64,000 nt of DNA from contig OX328096.1 of the NCBI GenBank assembly GCA_946811185.2, positions 46,762,252 to 46,826,251 of the forward strand, in the 5' to 3' direction. Both the position numbers and the translations under genes were made by a program. The notes under the pieces were generated by a model, which saw only the letters and a program-made list of their open reading frames with translations, did no database searches and was not told where the DNA came from. Of this stretch, positions 11,401 to 26,400 are shown one piece after another (the first letter of the stretch is position 1; the number at the start of each line of letters is the position of its first letter). The DNA comes from Hippopus hippopus. Lineage: Eukaryota; Mollusca; Bivalvia; Cardiida; Cardiidae.

Positions 11401-14400
11401 AGAAAAAAAAAACGTACAGTAAATCGTAAGGCAACAGGACTTCCCTACCAATCCATTCTATAGACAACCCTTGAATATGTTGTGTAAGGTTTCATCCTCT
11501 TATTAACATTTTACCACACAATCCTGAGTTTTAATGACCCTGAAAAAAGAAGGCTTTTGAAAACATTGTGGATAAAGGAGAAAATGCTTGTAACCAGCAT
11601 TTTCTCCTTTTTCCTCCAATGTTTTCTGTTCTTTCCAGGACAAATGCAATTACTTGAGCTTCATTTAGCTTGTGGTCTACCGATGCTTTCAATCTGGACT
11701 GGTCTAAAAAATTTTTGTGAAGTAAAGAGTTAAAATTTTCTACAAGTGAAGGAACTTGTAACGAAACCAAGTATTTATATACATACAAAAGTATACAAAG
11801 CTATGTGGTGACATCTCAAGCCTGTTTCCATGCCAATGTCTAATAACACTTCCAACATGATTCTGTTCCAAGGCTGACACAGCAGTTCTAAATCTAGAGT
11901 CAGTTCAATTAAAATGTTACATACTAATGTAAACTGTGAATTTTCATGCCAAAACTTTCTACCACCGATTCTAAAACTTTACTCTATTTAGAACATGAGG
12001 AAAAAATTATACTTGTCTGTATTGAAATAGTTTTAAGAGAACTGAGAAATTGTGGCTGAAATAGTGAAATTTGGCCCTTAAAGGGTAGAAAAATTGTAGG
12101 AAATGGAGAAAATTCTGATTACAAAATTTTCTCATTTTCCCACACTGTTTTCACAAGCCCTTTTTGTCAGGTTTATTACAACACAGTATTGATTGGTACA
12201 GTTTAAGGGCATTAAAACACAAATATAAATAAAACATTTTGCACCATTGTTGCAGACCACTTTTAAAAGATTGATGAAGCAGGAACAATGGCTAGTTGCA
12301 TAGAATTGCCCCTTTTCCAACATCATTTACATTTTCTCTCAGAAATTACTTCTTAATATGTCACATGCACAAATAAGTGCCATATCTGTGTATAGTTTTC
12401 ATGATAAGGGGTCAAGTGATATGCTTCCTCGCAACACCAGCATCTTACAAGCAACTGCACTTTTCAACCATTATGTATGTGTGTCATTCAAAAAGGAGTA
12501 TTCCTCTTCCTCATATGTATTTTTCATTTTGTTTCCCTCTATACACATCAGGGTTTTCTTTGACCTTTTGATCTTGCTATGAGGACGAAAATCCAGAAGT
12601 CAGAGCTTGATTCTTGCTAATGCACTTGTTTTCCTTGGACAGGACAGTTATCTAGGAAGCATAGATAAAGGAATCTTTGGTGGAAGAGGACTAAAAAGTA
12701 ATAACTACCATCTCATCTGATTAACTAACTGGTACTTGTTAGCGGTAATGCTTGAATTATCTGTATTCAATTTTTTAGTTACCTGCATTTTCTCTTTTCC
12801 CACAATGCTTTCAGACGATCAAACTGATTTCATCTTATGAGTTAAATTTGTTGTTTGCTAATGCTTTCAGTTTGGCCAAGTCTATCATTTTGTTGCACGG
12901 TGAAGAGTATATTTACACTATAACAGATAATGTTAGAGGACATAACAGAAACGTGGACTGCTAATTTGTTTCGGTTTGCAACAAGTTAACTTACAAAGAC
13001 TTTCATGACTGACAGATATGTGTGACAACATGGCCAGCAAACACTCAACAGCTGATACACTTGCATCTTCAAATTCCTAAGGAAAGAAAATATTCAGAGG
13101 AAATTCTTTCCTGTATCTACTAAAGTCATAATAGTCAAATTAAAAGCAAACATTTCTTTAGCATGATAGATTTTTGCCAATCATCTGGATGAATATTAGT
13201 ACAATAATAACTAAAAAGGACCAAAGAAGTGTCTAGAAATTAGTTTGAAAGACAATGTATCATTTGAAGATTGTTGATAACAAGTCGAAAATTTCTCATT
13301 ATCTCTTGAACAGACAATTTTGAACAAATGCCTCTATAGTTTATGTAATCGACTTAGCATCAAATGGTATAAATAATCAGTCTTGTTTTGTGGTACAATG
13401 TAAGTCATAAACTCTGTCTCAGGCTGCCTTGACCTTTGGATTAGCAGCCAGAATCTTAGCCAACTGATACATGGTATAAACATTCTCTTTGATACTTTGT
13501 TAGCTAAATGAATGAAATAGATGCTTTTGGATTGAAAAAGATAACCTAATTACTACAGTTTCAAGGCTGTTTTTGTCAGAATTTCTCTCGTGAATCACTG
13601 TGCCTTTCTGCTCTTCCCATGCAGAACAAGGCTATGAAGAGAAAAGAATATACCTCTCAGGAAATGTAAATCCAAGATCAGACAGCATTAGACTGAAATC
13701 AATCTGTTTAAAAATAGCAAATGCTATTGTGCCTACTTGGCTAACTTCAATCCTGTATTGTTCAGACTCGTATCCAAAGGTACTTCAGTCATGCTCAATA
13801 AAATGAAAAAAGAAACTCAAATCTACCATGACAATTGTTTGCTGCAATACCAAAAGGAGATTTTTGTAAAATAATGGGCTGTGATTTCCTTCCAGTCTGA
13901 TAAGACTGCTCTTCAAACCACAACCAAACAGGGCAGCAAGAAGTCCCAAAGCTCCACTTTCTCCACCCTTTGCACCAAAATCTTCCATCATGTTCCCGAT
14001 ATTGATAGAAACTGGTCTATGCACCTATTACAAAAATTACAGTTCATGGGATTATTATGCTGGAATTTCAAAATCATGCACTGTCAATCCTTTATTTTCA
14101 TAGCTTTGGAAAGTAATTGATTAAATGCTATTCTGTTTCAAAAGACATTTTTAGTTTCCTTTCAGTTTAAGAATATTTCAATATTGATAAAATGAAATAA
14201 GTACCTGTGCCTGAATTTAACAACAGATGTTATCTGTCTTAAGATTTCATTAAACCAATGACCTATTATCATTTTCCAGACCCAAATCCATATTAATGCA
14301 TGCAAACATGGTGGTATTTTTTGGAGAGAGTAGACCAAGATAAGCCTACACATATATACAGTTGTATCTTGGTACAGACATGTCTCTTTTCTATCAATAG

Positions 14401-17400
14401 CTGTCACATATTCTGTGTCAAATTCAAGGATCTTACCCAGATAATTTTATATTCTGGGGGAAAAAGGTCAAATGAATTAACCAGTTTGAGTTGTTGAAAG
14501 AAAGAAATAATTCACACTGGTTGATAAAGTTCTGATTTGCTAAGCTTCCTGTTAGTTTCTCCAAAGGTTTGTTATTGTATAATAGAACAAGAGCGGAAAA
14601 ATTGTCGCAAGATACGCCCGTCCCACCGCCAGTTGTCAAGGGGGGATAATAATCGTAAAGGGCAGGTAGAGGAAAATAGTAGTGCAGCAGAAATCATGTA
14701 AGAGATTGAAATAAGCATGAATGTCTCAGAAATACTGTAAAAATGAAGATCAAAGTGGAATTACTCAAAATCCGTGCTAAGTAGAGTTATTGTTCTTGCG
14801 CACTGTACTCCGTAATATTGCAACAAACATGCATACCAAGTTTGAAGTCGTTCTGACTTGAGATGACAAAGTTATATTCCGGACAAGCACTAACTGCTGT
14901 AAAAATGACGATCAAAGGGAAATAACTCAAAGACAGCATGAGGTAGAGTTACAATTCTTGCGCACTGCACTTCCAAATATTGCAACAAATAAGCATACCA
15001 TATTTCAAGTCATTCCTACTTAAGATGACAAAGTTATGCTCCGGACAAGCAAGAAATGCTATAAAAATGAAGATCAAAGGGGGAATAACTCAAAATTCGT
15101 GCTAGAAAGAGTTATGGTTCTTGTGCACTGCATTCCGTAATTTTTCAACAATCGTGCATACCAAATTTGAAGATGTTTAGACTAGAGATGACAAAGTTAT
15201 ATTCCGAACAAGCAGAAAATGCTGTAAAAATGACGATCAAAGGGAAATAACTCAAAGACAGCACGAGGTAGAGTTATGGTTCTTTCGCACTGCACTCCGT
15301 ATTATTGCAACAAACACAAATGCCAAGTTTCAAGTCAATCGGACTGGAGATGACAAAGTTATGCTCCTGACAAAGAACTGGACGCCGCCCGTCCGGACGC
15401 CCGCCCGGACGCCATGGGTGATCCCATAATACGTCCCGTCTTTGACGGGCATATAAAAATGACACGCTTTACAAAAAAATTTCAAAATACCTGAGTAATC
15501 CCTACTTTTTGGATAAGATCAGCAACAATATCACAGACAATGCTATAGCATGGATGACGAGAGTCTGCCATGGTTGTCTCTATATGTTCCATTACATGAT
15601 CTTGCTTAACAATCATGCTGACAGCTATAGAAGAAATGACCATGTAAACACAAAAAAATCTTAAATGAAAAAGAAACAAACAAGAATATACATAAACCCA
15701 TGTAAACACCAGTAACTACTTTCATGTAAGTAGAAACATATGTTTGTCTTGCTTTCCAAACTATATCATTGAATTCTGTTCATTTTTTTTTTCTTTTTTT
15801 TTTAAAAGGAGACATATCAATCTAACATGAACGAGCAATACATTTCTATAGTACCATAATTTGATGCTGATATATTAAACAAAATCTATAGGAAAGTACT
15901 ACACATACCTTGACTGTCTGACTTGGATGATGATACTAAAATAGCTATGAGACAAGTGCGCTGCAACTCCACAGAACAAAGGTCATCTTTCATGACATTC
16001 AACACTGTAATCAAATACCGGTTAAATACTCTTTCACCATACACAAACAAATGCAAACACCTTTCAATTTAGCATTTGTATGTATTCACAAGTTTATGCA
16101 GTAATTTCTTCATCATTCTGTTTATATGAGGATACTTCAACTTGTCACCTCCATGGACAATCTATGAGAACTAGGGTTTAATATATGAATATCTGTTAAA
16201 GATGACAAAGTGAGAAATTGCACAAAAGCACTCTGCAGCAAGATGAAAAGTTTTTCCTGGGTTATGTTTTTAACTTGTTAACCCTTACCACATAACAAAA
16301 TTTTAGACATGTCCAAGTAGAAAGCATTTTGTAGATGACAAATTCTATGTGACTCATATGATTAGATTCTGTATTGACTGAGTAGAAAACATTGTAGGAA
16401 AAGAAGAAATTGCTGGTTAACAGTATTTTCTCCTTTTCCCACAAGGTTTTCGAAAGCTTTCTTTTTCAGGGTCATTAAAACTTGGGAATGTGTGGTAAAC
16501 GGTTAAGGGGGACCTGTCAAAGTAAAGAAGACAACCAACACAAACAACAGGTTGCATGTCCTTTTGCACTGGCATACAACTTGAGATCCTTATCAAACAG
16601 CAAAATTGTTTATACGAATCCAAATTAAAAGCATTTGCAAACAACAAATTAGATGTGACCCAAATGATGGGATTTTGTCTCCGAAAGATTAGAAAAAAGT
16701 GTGGGAAAAGGAAAAAATAGTTGTTACCAGCATTTTTTCCTTTGCCCACAATGTTTTGAAATCTTTCTCATTACAGTCGTTAAATCCAGGGTTTGTTTGG
16801 TAATGGGTGAAGAAAGAAGATACAGATTACATATTGGTCATCTTCAATCAAGAGAGTAATTTTCTAAGAAAGCTTTTTTGGGGGTTTGAAATAAAACAAA
16901 CAGTTACTTACCATGATAGAGTATCTTCTTATCAAAGGTATTTCCTGCACCAGAATATCTGTACACTTTCAGATATAACTCCAGTAGAGCTACAATATTT
17001 TGACCTGAAATATTTCGATGACACAGCATGTATACAAAGTAAATACATCATACACATTTTCCCTACTCTCATAATCTCAATTTTTTTTTCTTGAAAAGTT
17101 CAAGATTTTCTATGTCATTCAAGTATTAAGTTTCTATATTACAGACCTATCAGAAGGGACTTACATGAGAGAAAAGATTTCTTTTGTTGCCTCTCAAAAC
17201 AAAGATGAAAAAGGTGTAACAGCTTAAAACTCTACTGAACTTGGCACTCATCAACTTCATCTCATGAGTCAGATTTTCTTGTCTTCAAAAATAAGAGACT
17301 GTCTCAAACCTTTACCAAACAATCCCGAGTTTCAATGACGCTGATGCAGGAAGCGTTTAAAAATATATGATAATCAGTATTTTGCTCTTTTCCCACATTG

Positions 17401-20400
17401 TTTTCCTCCCTGTCAAAGACATGAATCGTCTTTTGAATTAACCTGTATTTGACATCTGCAAATGCATCCAACTTGGTTGAGTTTAAAATGTAAAGATTTA
17501 ACCACAAGCATATTTTTCAAATATTTAATTCCAAAGACTATCTATTTCACTGGTTGAGGTAATCATTCTGAACTGATCAATCTAATTGTGTAACAGAGCA
17601 TAGCAAGTGAACTTCGAACACAAATAATTGGCTAATACAGAAAAGTTGACATCCGAGGATACTTGAAGTATTTGAGTAGTTCTTCAAGAACACATTCTGC
17701 AATGTTTCAGCTGTGATCATGACAATTTCCTCAAGTTGACTCCTTGCAGAATTGTCTGCCTTCATGCATCTTTCTGTCATCACACTGTCATCAGAAATTT
17801 GTGTGGAATAATTTATCACCAGATTTTGAAGCGTAACCAACTTCTTGGTATTGTCTGCAGATGAATCGGAACACAGCACCTGAGTAAAAAAAGCGTAATT
17901 ACCATATGAAAATTCTATGTACTCAATATGATTTTGTTTTCTTCAGTGTCCTCATATAGGTATTTACTAAAAACAAATCACCACTTAAATACAACTCTTT
18001 ACGTTAAATGTCTTCAGAAGTTTTTTCTAAATAATTTTGAAAGCGGCGTAAAACACCATCCAATCATTTTTTAACTTGGAATGTTCAATTCAATGGATGT
18101 TTTGTAATCACTGTAAAATATGTTAAAGAAGTGTATTTTAGATTTCATACCACAATGTCTTTAATAAAATGCTGGTTGTCACACAATTGCTGAACCACAC
18201 TGAAGTTCTCTGATACATCTTCAACCCCATCTTGCAACCTTTCCAATGATGTAAAATTCAGAAATGCTGCCAGCTGAAATCACATTATGTTATTTTTTAA
18301 CCTTTAAACAGCCAAATAAATCCAACACTCATTTCCAGTCAAGAATAAAATCCTAGCAAGTGCAATATCAAGGTTGCTCTTGTCCAGAATATCTGGGCAA
18401 AGCAGAAAGTGCAGATCAGAGATCAGACTGTACATTTGGAAGCCTTATGGACTAATTTATCAATTTAGTTATGTTAATTTATCCAGTCATTCTTATAATG
18501 AATGAATGAATGAATGAATGAATGAGTGAATTAATTAATTAATGAATGAACGAACAAATGAACGAACAAACAAACAGACAAATGAATGCTGTTTTATGTT
18601 ATGTTGATATAATGGTCACAACAGACACGATGAACATTGTTCTAAGAGTAAATCAACCAGATCCAAATGATCTTGAAAGATCATTGATAAACTGGGGGCT
18701 GTACAGAGATGAAAGTTTCATGCTATGAAATTGAAAATGCTGAAAATGGCATCATGCACAGTTACAACCACTATGTCTTTTAACTATTCTGTTGGAATCA
18801 TCTTAAGACACTGTTTCTGAGACAACCTACCATTTTCTGTCCACACATTGGGGCCAGTATAGGGTCTGTATAACACCATTTTATCATCACCATGTCATCA
18901 GTGTACCAAGTATCTGCTGGACCATTCAGGAATGCTGGAACTGATTTCATTCCTGTAATAGGACAAATAACTCGCAGTAAACCTTAAACATTGAAAAGTA
19001 TTGCTTTCTGTAATGCTACGGGAAGATATTTTGTTTCTTTTGTTTAACCTCCATTTCCAAACAGTGCTGCACCTTCATTCTAAAACTTTCTGTATCAGTA
19101 GTATTCTGAACACTCTTTCCAAGCCACAGGCTGCTTTTTCAGGAGCTTGGCATGTGAAGGAGGATGATTGAAATTCAAAGATCTTCTGTAAATCATAGCA
19201 TATCTCCATGAATATATCTGGAGAATATGGCAAGATGATTATGCTATTCTAAGTGGAATATTTGGGAAGAAAACAGAAATGAAACAGAAAAAAAAGTTAT
19301 CAAAAGCAATGAACTGTTGGAGATATGAAGTACAATATATCCCACAAGATTAACCTTTTACCATACAGTAATTCAAGTGTTTTCCAAATGATAGTATTTG
19401 TCTTTGAATAGATAAAAAAAATTATGGAAAAAGGAGAAAATGCTGGTTACTAGCATTTTATCTTTTTTCCACAATGTTGTCAAAACCTTTGTTCCTCAAG
19501 GTCTCAGGGATTGTGTGGTAAAGGGTTAAACAGCTTGTGTATTGTATATGAATTAGAGGAAACTTACCACTAGGAACAGTTCTCCACATATCAAAATCTG
19601 AATGTGTGCATAGCCACTGAAAACAGAATCAATCAATTACCAAAATAACATCTAGAACTTTTAATGCCCATACAATTTTCAGATGACCAATCTAACGAAA
19701 TAGCAAGTATTTTCGTAAAACAAGTGCATGTGTATAATTCATGCAAAATTCAATTTTTTTTTGGGCTTATTATCAGACTGTCAACAAATTACAAAATCTC
19801 ATAAATAAAATACATTATATGAAAATAATTGTATTATGAATACATAAGCTATTACAGTGCAATGACCCAAGTGATCTGTAAAATTATAACCCTGGAAATG
19901 CTGAATAAATGAAAGGGGTCATTTAAAATCAACCACTGTAAAAAAGACCAAAAGTTGCAATTTCAATGCAATTTCTTGCATAAGTATCTCATTGAATTGA
20001 CAGATTGAATGGTGTTTTACGCTGCTTTCAAAATTATTTCAGTCATATGGCGACAGCTCATTATATTCATGTATTTCCCGGGTTTCCTTAGTACTAAGCT
20101 TGGGCTCTGAAGTGTCTTGCCCAAGGACACTCCCACGAAAAACCCAGTGGATCCAGAGAGGCTCAAACCTAGGGCTTCCAGGTCAGGAGTCCTACACTTT
20201 ACCACTGAGCAAAACAGGACCTCATAAGTATCTCAAGATAACTGTATCATACAGCATAGATCATAGATCTGACATCATATTTTGACCAGTCTGATCCTGA
20301 TCTCCAGTGACTGTTAAAACATGTACAATTTTTATTTGTTAGATTTCCTAAGGAAAAAACTGTCTGTTAGGCCCTTACTGCTAAAAGGTATAAGAACTGT

Positions 20401-23400
20401 TTTTTTGACATGGGAGACAACTGCTCCAGGCTTGTGTGTATCTCCACAACGTAAGACAGAATACCTGCAAGTTCTCCATCAGTTAACAACCTGTAGTTAC
20501 AACAGTACAGCATGTTTTAAAAGATGAATGATGCAATATTATCAAAACAATCCTGAGAAATAATAAAAAAAGAAGCTAAAATATAACCACAATGATTACT
20601 TTTGATGCATTTCAAAGCTCATGTCGCAGAAAGAAGGCACATGTTTCCATTTGTAGTGATGAAATTAATCTTTTAGCAAATTATCTTTAGTTTAACAACT
20701 CAAAGAGAGAAAACATAGTTAGTAAAGGAGGAAATAATGGTAAACAGTTCTCCTTTTTCCCACTATGTTTTTATCTTTTCAAAAACAAGACCCAAATTTT
20801 GTGGTTTGTTGAAAGGTTAACTAAGTTGACAGATGACAAAAATTTAGACTTGTCTGTACTGAAAGGACTTCCAGGCAGCAAATTAAATGTGTCTAAAATT
20901 ATGAGATTTGCTGGTGACATGTTAGAAAACATTATGGGAAAAGGAGAAAATGCTGCATGGTTACCAGCTTTCTTTCTCGGGGTCCTTAAAACTCGGGATT
21001 GTGTGGTAAAGGGTTAAACACATTTTTTTTTTACTTTTTCAGGAGACAGAATGAGAACAAATAATACCCATACATCAAATTTACTTTACCCGTTACTGAA
21101 CATAAGTACATGTATGTATGTCTAAATTACCCTGTTACCAAACAATCCTAAAGTTTGATGACCGTAAGGAATAAACCTTTTGAGAACATAGTGTGAATAA
21201 AAAGAAAATGCTGGTAATCCTTTCCCACAATTTTTCTAACCTACCCCAGAAAAAATAATTTTTGAGTCACATTTCTTTTGTTGGCTACATATGCTTTGAA
21301 TTTCTCATGTAGTAAAGACTTAACCCTTTACCACACAATGACGCCTTTTAACACCCCTGAAAAAGAGGCCTTTTGAAAACATTGTGGGAAAAGGAGAAAA
21401 TGCTGGTAACCAGCATTTTCTCCTTTTCCCACAAAGTTTTCTACCCTATCAAAGAAAAGTTGCGTCATTTGAGCCACTATGAAATTGTCGTCTGCAAATG
21501 CTTTCAATTTGTCTTAAATTTTGCCGTGTAGTAAAGGGTTAAGGAAAAACTGAACAAGGTAAATGATAGTAAATCTGCGTGAAATTAGGAAGTTTATATG
21601 TTATGTGTCTTTTTTACATTCTTAATTAGAGTTCACCAGTAAAAACAAAAAGAAAAAAAAAATGGTTTCAAATTTTCATAACAAAGTTGTTGCTTTTCCT
21701 TGAAATAAACATATTTAAACCTTTCCCAAACAAGCCCTTGTTTTTACGTGTCTGCAGTACAAGTCTTTGGAAAACACTGGTAAAAGGAAAAATTGCTCGT
21801 AACGAGCAATTTCTCCTTTTCCCACAGTGTTTTCTACCCATTTGGAGAACTTTCTGCCATTTTCATCAAATTTGAAATTGTTGTCTGCAAACTCTTTGAA
21901 TTTGGAAGAGTCTAACATTTGTCGTTTGGGAAAGGGTTAACCATAATTCAGCCAATATATTTTGGCTATTTCAGACCTACTAAAAATTATGACAAATTAG
22001 ACAAATACCAGACGTTTGCAGAGAAGGAACATTTTGTTTTCAAAGAGTATTGAAGGATTTGATGGAAAAAGAGCATGAGCTCGTTGCAAGCACTTTCTCT
22101 TTCTCAGATGTTTTCAAACGATGTCAAGAGAATGAGGATGAAAGGTCTTATTTGTATGACTATGATACCTTTAACACACAAATTCAAGTTTTAACAATCC
22201 TGAGAAAGAGGCCCTTTGAAAACATTGTGGATGAAGAAGAAAATGGTGGTATCTAGTATTTTCTCCTTTATCTTCAATATTTTCTTTTATCTTCAAAAGT
22301 ATTCTCAATCATTTCTTGTCTGTGAATGCTTTCCATATGGAAAAATCTAAAATTTTGTCATCTGATAAAGAGTTAAGAACATACCTATTACCATATCTAT
22401 ATGAAATGTACAAAATAGCCAGATATACTTCAATTTCTTCTTTCTGTACATCTTGATGGACAAACCCTTTCTCAAGTTCACCAAAAGTCCCTATTGGGGA
22501 AATATAAAGATTGTCAAGTCTGATAAGCTACATGAGATTATACAATATTAATCATAAGTATTTCAGAATTTCAAACATAAAGAATATCAGGAAAATGATA
22601 ATGCTAAGGAAGATAAACTCATTAAGGACCATTCTTCAGTTATTCTCTTGATTCCTTTCCAGTACTACATTGGTCCTGGTAAGGGATTACTTGGTTTTTA
22701 TCCTTGAATTTCTTGCACTGAATAGCTATGTTCTTGAGATAATAGTTCCAGTAAATCTAGACATATTGTTTTACAAATCGATATATGCGTAGTTCCTGAT
22801 GATTAAGAACAGAAATTGATTTGAATTACACGGGGGCCCTACACACATGTCCTAGATCATTACTATATTTATCGCAACATCCCCAGGGGAACCAACGATA
22901 AAAACAAAAGAATATAGGTGAAAGGACCAACGTGTTATTTGGTTACCTTTAGTCTTTATCTGGCAAGGGAGGTAATTTAATTTTAAGGAATGGCCCCCAA
23001 TATTTGGACTGAAATGTAATGACCCTCTGACATATACAAAACAGCAGCTAACAACAACTCAAACTAAAGAATATCAACAAAATGATAATGCTTAGGAACA
23101 TAAACTATTATTTGAACTAATACATATTAACCTTCTAACTTATATACATGTACAAAAAACAGCAGCTACAGTTAAAAAAAAATTGAAACCTTTGTGTGCT
23201 GTGACCCCCTCCCTGCGCATTTCAAGGTACATGTATTACATGAAGTCTACTTGTGAAAACTTTTAAGGTTGTTATGGCCTGAGCATGTCATAAAATGCTG
23301 GACAGTTACAATTCATGATCAGATGGCACATTGTCTGCAGTGAGACCTTAATCATTAAGACAAACTAAAACAACAACACTTTGTTCCAGGCATTCTTAGG

Positions 23401-26400
23401 GCTGACTATTTCATACGACTTAAGATTTACAGTATTCAATAAAGAAAGATGTGAATATGAAGTTGTCTTGTATGTTGATATGCAAGATTTTTTCAACTAT
23501 TTGAGAATATAGAAAACACTGTGGTGGAATGAGCTATTGCTCAATTTGTGTATTAATGGACCAACCATTTAATCTTTAAAATGCTGTTTTAATGAACTGG
23601 ACATTTTCCAATTTAGGAAAAACTATGGAAATATTGTTTTTCCCAAGGTTTTTTTGGCCAGAACATGTAACAAATTAGACAGTGTAGGTCCAAGATCAGA
23701 CTGCAAGTTCTGAGCAATCTGACTTGAAGCTACACTGTCCTCAAAAGCAACTTAATTTGCTTCTAGCATTTCAAGGAGTAAAACCGTAAGTATATTGTAA
23801 ACAATATTGTAAGCAGAAAATACTAGTACCAATTGCAAACAGTTTTGCACCAGGATAATTCTGCTACAGACAATTTGGCTGAAGTACAAATTATGCAAGT
23901 CAATGCAACTAGAAGATAAGGGGAAATATCAAACAGTTATGAGAAGCTAGTCTGAATGCTAGCTATGGGTTCATAGATAAGATTTTATCACTGAATTAGA
24001 TATCCTTCTGCTCAGAACCACATTTGCTTCAGTCCTGCAACCATTTTCTCAGTTTCCTACAATATTTTTACTCCTTGCATAGGTGATTCCATCATTTGAC
24101 TACCGGTAATACTTGATTTGTGGTCTACATTTCTTTTTTTCAATATAGACACTTGCACTTTTTTTCCACCAGACAAAGGTTAAATTAAGAGCATTAAACT
24201 TAATACTTAGATTGTTAAAATAAACCATTACCTCCTGAAACAAATTTGGGGCAGATAACAACTCCTTGCCAAACCAAATGTTTTTGACTTGTACAAATTG
24301 AAAGCATTTGCAAACAAAATAGATTTCAGTCAAAAATTGCAATTTGTTTTTGGAAGTGTTATAATCACTGTAAAGGAGAAAATAAGGAATATCAGCATTT
24401 GCAAGTTGTAATTTGTTTTTGCAAAGGAAGAAATCTTTGTGGTAAAAGGAGAAAATGCTGGTTACCAGCATTTCCTTCTTTTCCTAAAATGTTTTCAAAA
24501 GTCTTCTTTCTCAAACTTGTTAAAACTCTCAATTGTGTGGTAAAGTATTAAACACATCTTTGTGGAGTAGGGATAAAATATCAAATAAGGCTGAACTCAT
24601 TCATTAATATCGTGAAAATGTTGTGAAAAAAGGAGAAATTGATTACAATGAGCAATTTCCTTCTTTGCTAAATTGTTTTCAAAAGCAAGGTGAAAAAATT
24701 GTCTGTGATAAACAAGAAGGATATATCCAGTCAGGAAGAAAAAGAAACAAATACTGAAATTTTACGGCTGTTTGAGGAAGAATATCAATAAAACGAATAA
24801 TTTAGATCTATGATCAAAATAAAGTGTTTACACATTAGCTATAAAGCAACTAAAGTCATAACAGACATTTTAAGGTCAAAATACTTGAACAAAGCTTCAT
24901 GTGGTGAAATAGCAGAATAAACAGAGAACACTTGGCATAAAAGCAAGAACAGAACATTCATTTTATTTCTGATGAGTCTTGAAAGGCTGCACAGTATAAT
25001 TCATATTCTTATTTAACTCTTTACCAAACGACAAATTTTAGATTTCCAAATTGAAAGCATTTGCAGACAACAAAATAAACGTGACTCAAAAGTTGAAACT
25101 TGACTTTAGAATGGTAGAAAACATTGTGGGAAAAGGAGAAAATGCTGGTTACCAGCATTTTCTCCTTTTCCCACAATGTTTTCAGAAGGCTTTTTGGTAA
25201 AGGGTTAAAGAAAAAGGAAGGTAAACATACATCTGAGATGTTTTGGGCTGATAAGCCCATGTTCCAGGCTGCAGCCTATCATATCTTTATCTCTAAAGCA
25301 TTCCACTGCAAACTGCATAAACATCATAATACCTGAAGCATATTTATCTGGCAGGGATTCCCTGAAATAAACAGGTATTACATCAAAACTTAACCCTTAT
25401 CCAGCTGAATAAAAGAAATGAAACTTTCAAGCCAATAGTAAAAACCTAACTATTGCTGTTTGAAAGGTATTTATGGAGGAAAGTCACCTCCTTATCGGGC
25501 AGTGTAGATCAAAGATCAGACTGCATGTTCTGTGCAGTCTGATCTTGATCAACACTGTCCGCAAAAGGTCAGTGAGTTGCACTTAGCAGCCTAAGGGTTA
25601 AAAGCTATAGCAAGAGCACCATGATGGCCTTGAAATTGCTCACTTGGAATGTTAAAATATGATATAGTCTGTTAGTCTATCAACCAGGAAGTATGACCCC
25701 ACTCTCCAGAAAAAAAGCTTTTTTGATTCTAGGGTCACAATACTTCATAACAGTTCCTTAGATGATAATTTAGATACCAAATATCAAGGACTTCCCCAGA
25801 AAGGACAGTCTTAAACCCTTTACCACACCTTCAAAATATAGACCTGTCTAAGGTAAAAGCATTTGGAGACGTTAATTTAAATGCAGCTCAAATGATGGAA
25901 TTCTTTCTTGTTAAGGAAGAAGGCATGGTGGGAAAAGGAGAAAATGCTGGTTACCAGCATTTCCTCCTTTTCCCACAATGTTTTCAAAAGGCTTCTTCCT
26001 CAGGGTCGTCAAAACTTGGGGTTGTGTGGTAAAGGGTTTCCCAATTCAATGTTTAGAAAAGAATTTGATCTATTCTGAAAAAGGTCAAAAGTAAACATAC
26101 AACCATCATTTGAATAATTCTGCTACCTCTGATCTTGATTATTCATTTAAGAAGAAGGTTTTTTTTTTAAAGGTTTCTCTAATTTCAGCAACTGTAGCCA
26201 TATTTGTCACACAACTTAATGATTGGAGCATTATTTTCTATAAGCTTGGGAAGCCACATTTGAATTTTAAGTATAATTGGCACAACAGTTTACGACAAGT
26301 ACATCTTGTAAATCTACCTAAAGGCCCTTGACCCTTTAAAGCTAAAATGTTTGAAGAAATTACTGACGTTTGAACCTGAAAAATGGACAACACACGAAAC

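Noticed and set aside
20161..20211. tRNA gene on the - strand
   Set aside because: Promoter-box similarity only, followed by a SINE body; stems do not pair as a tRNA should.
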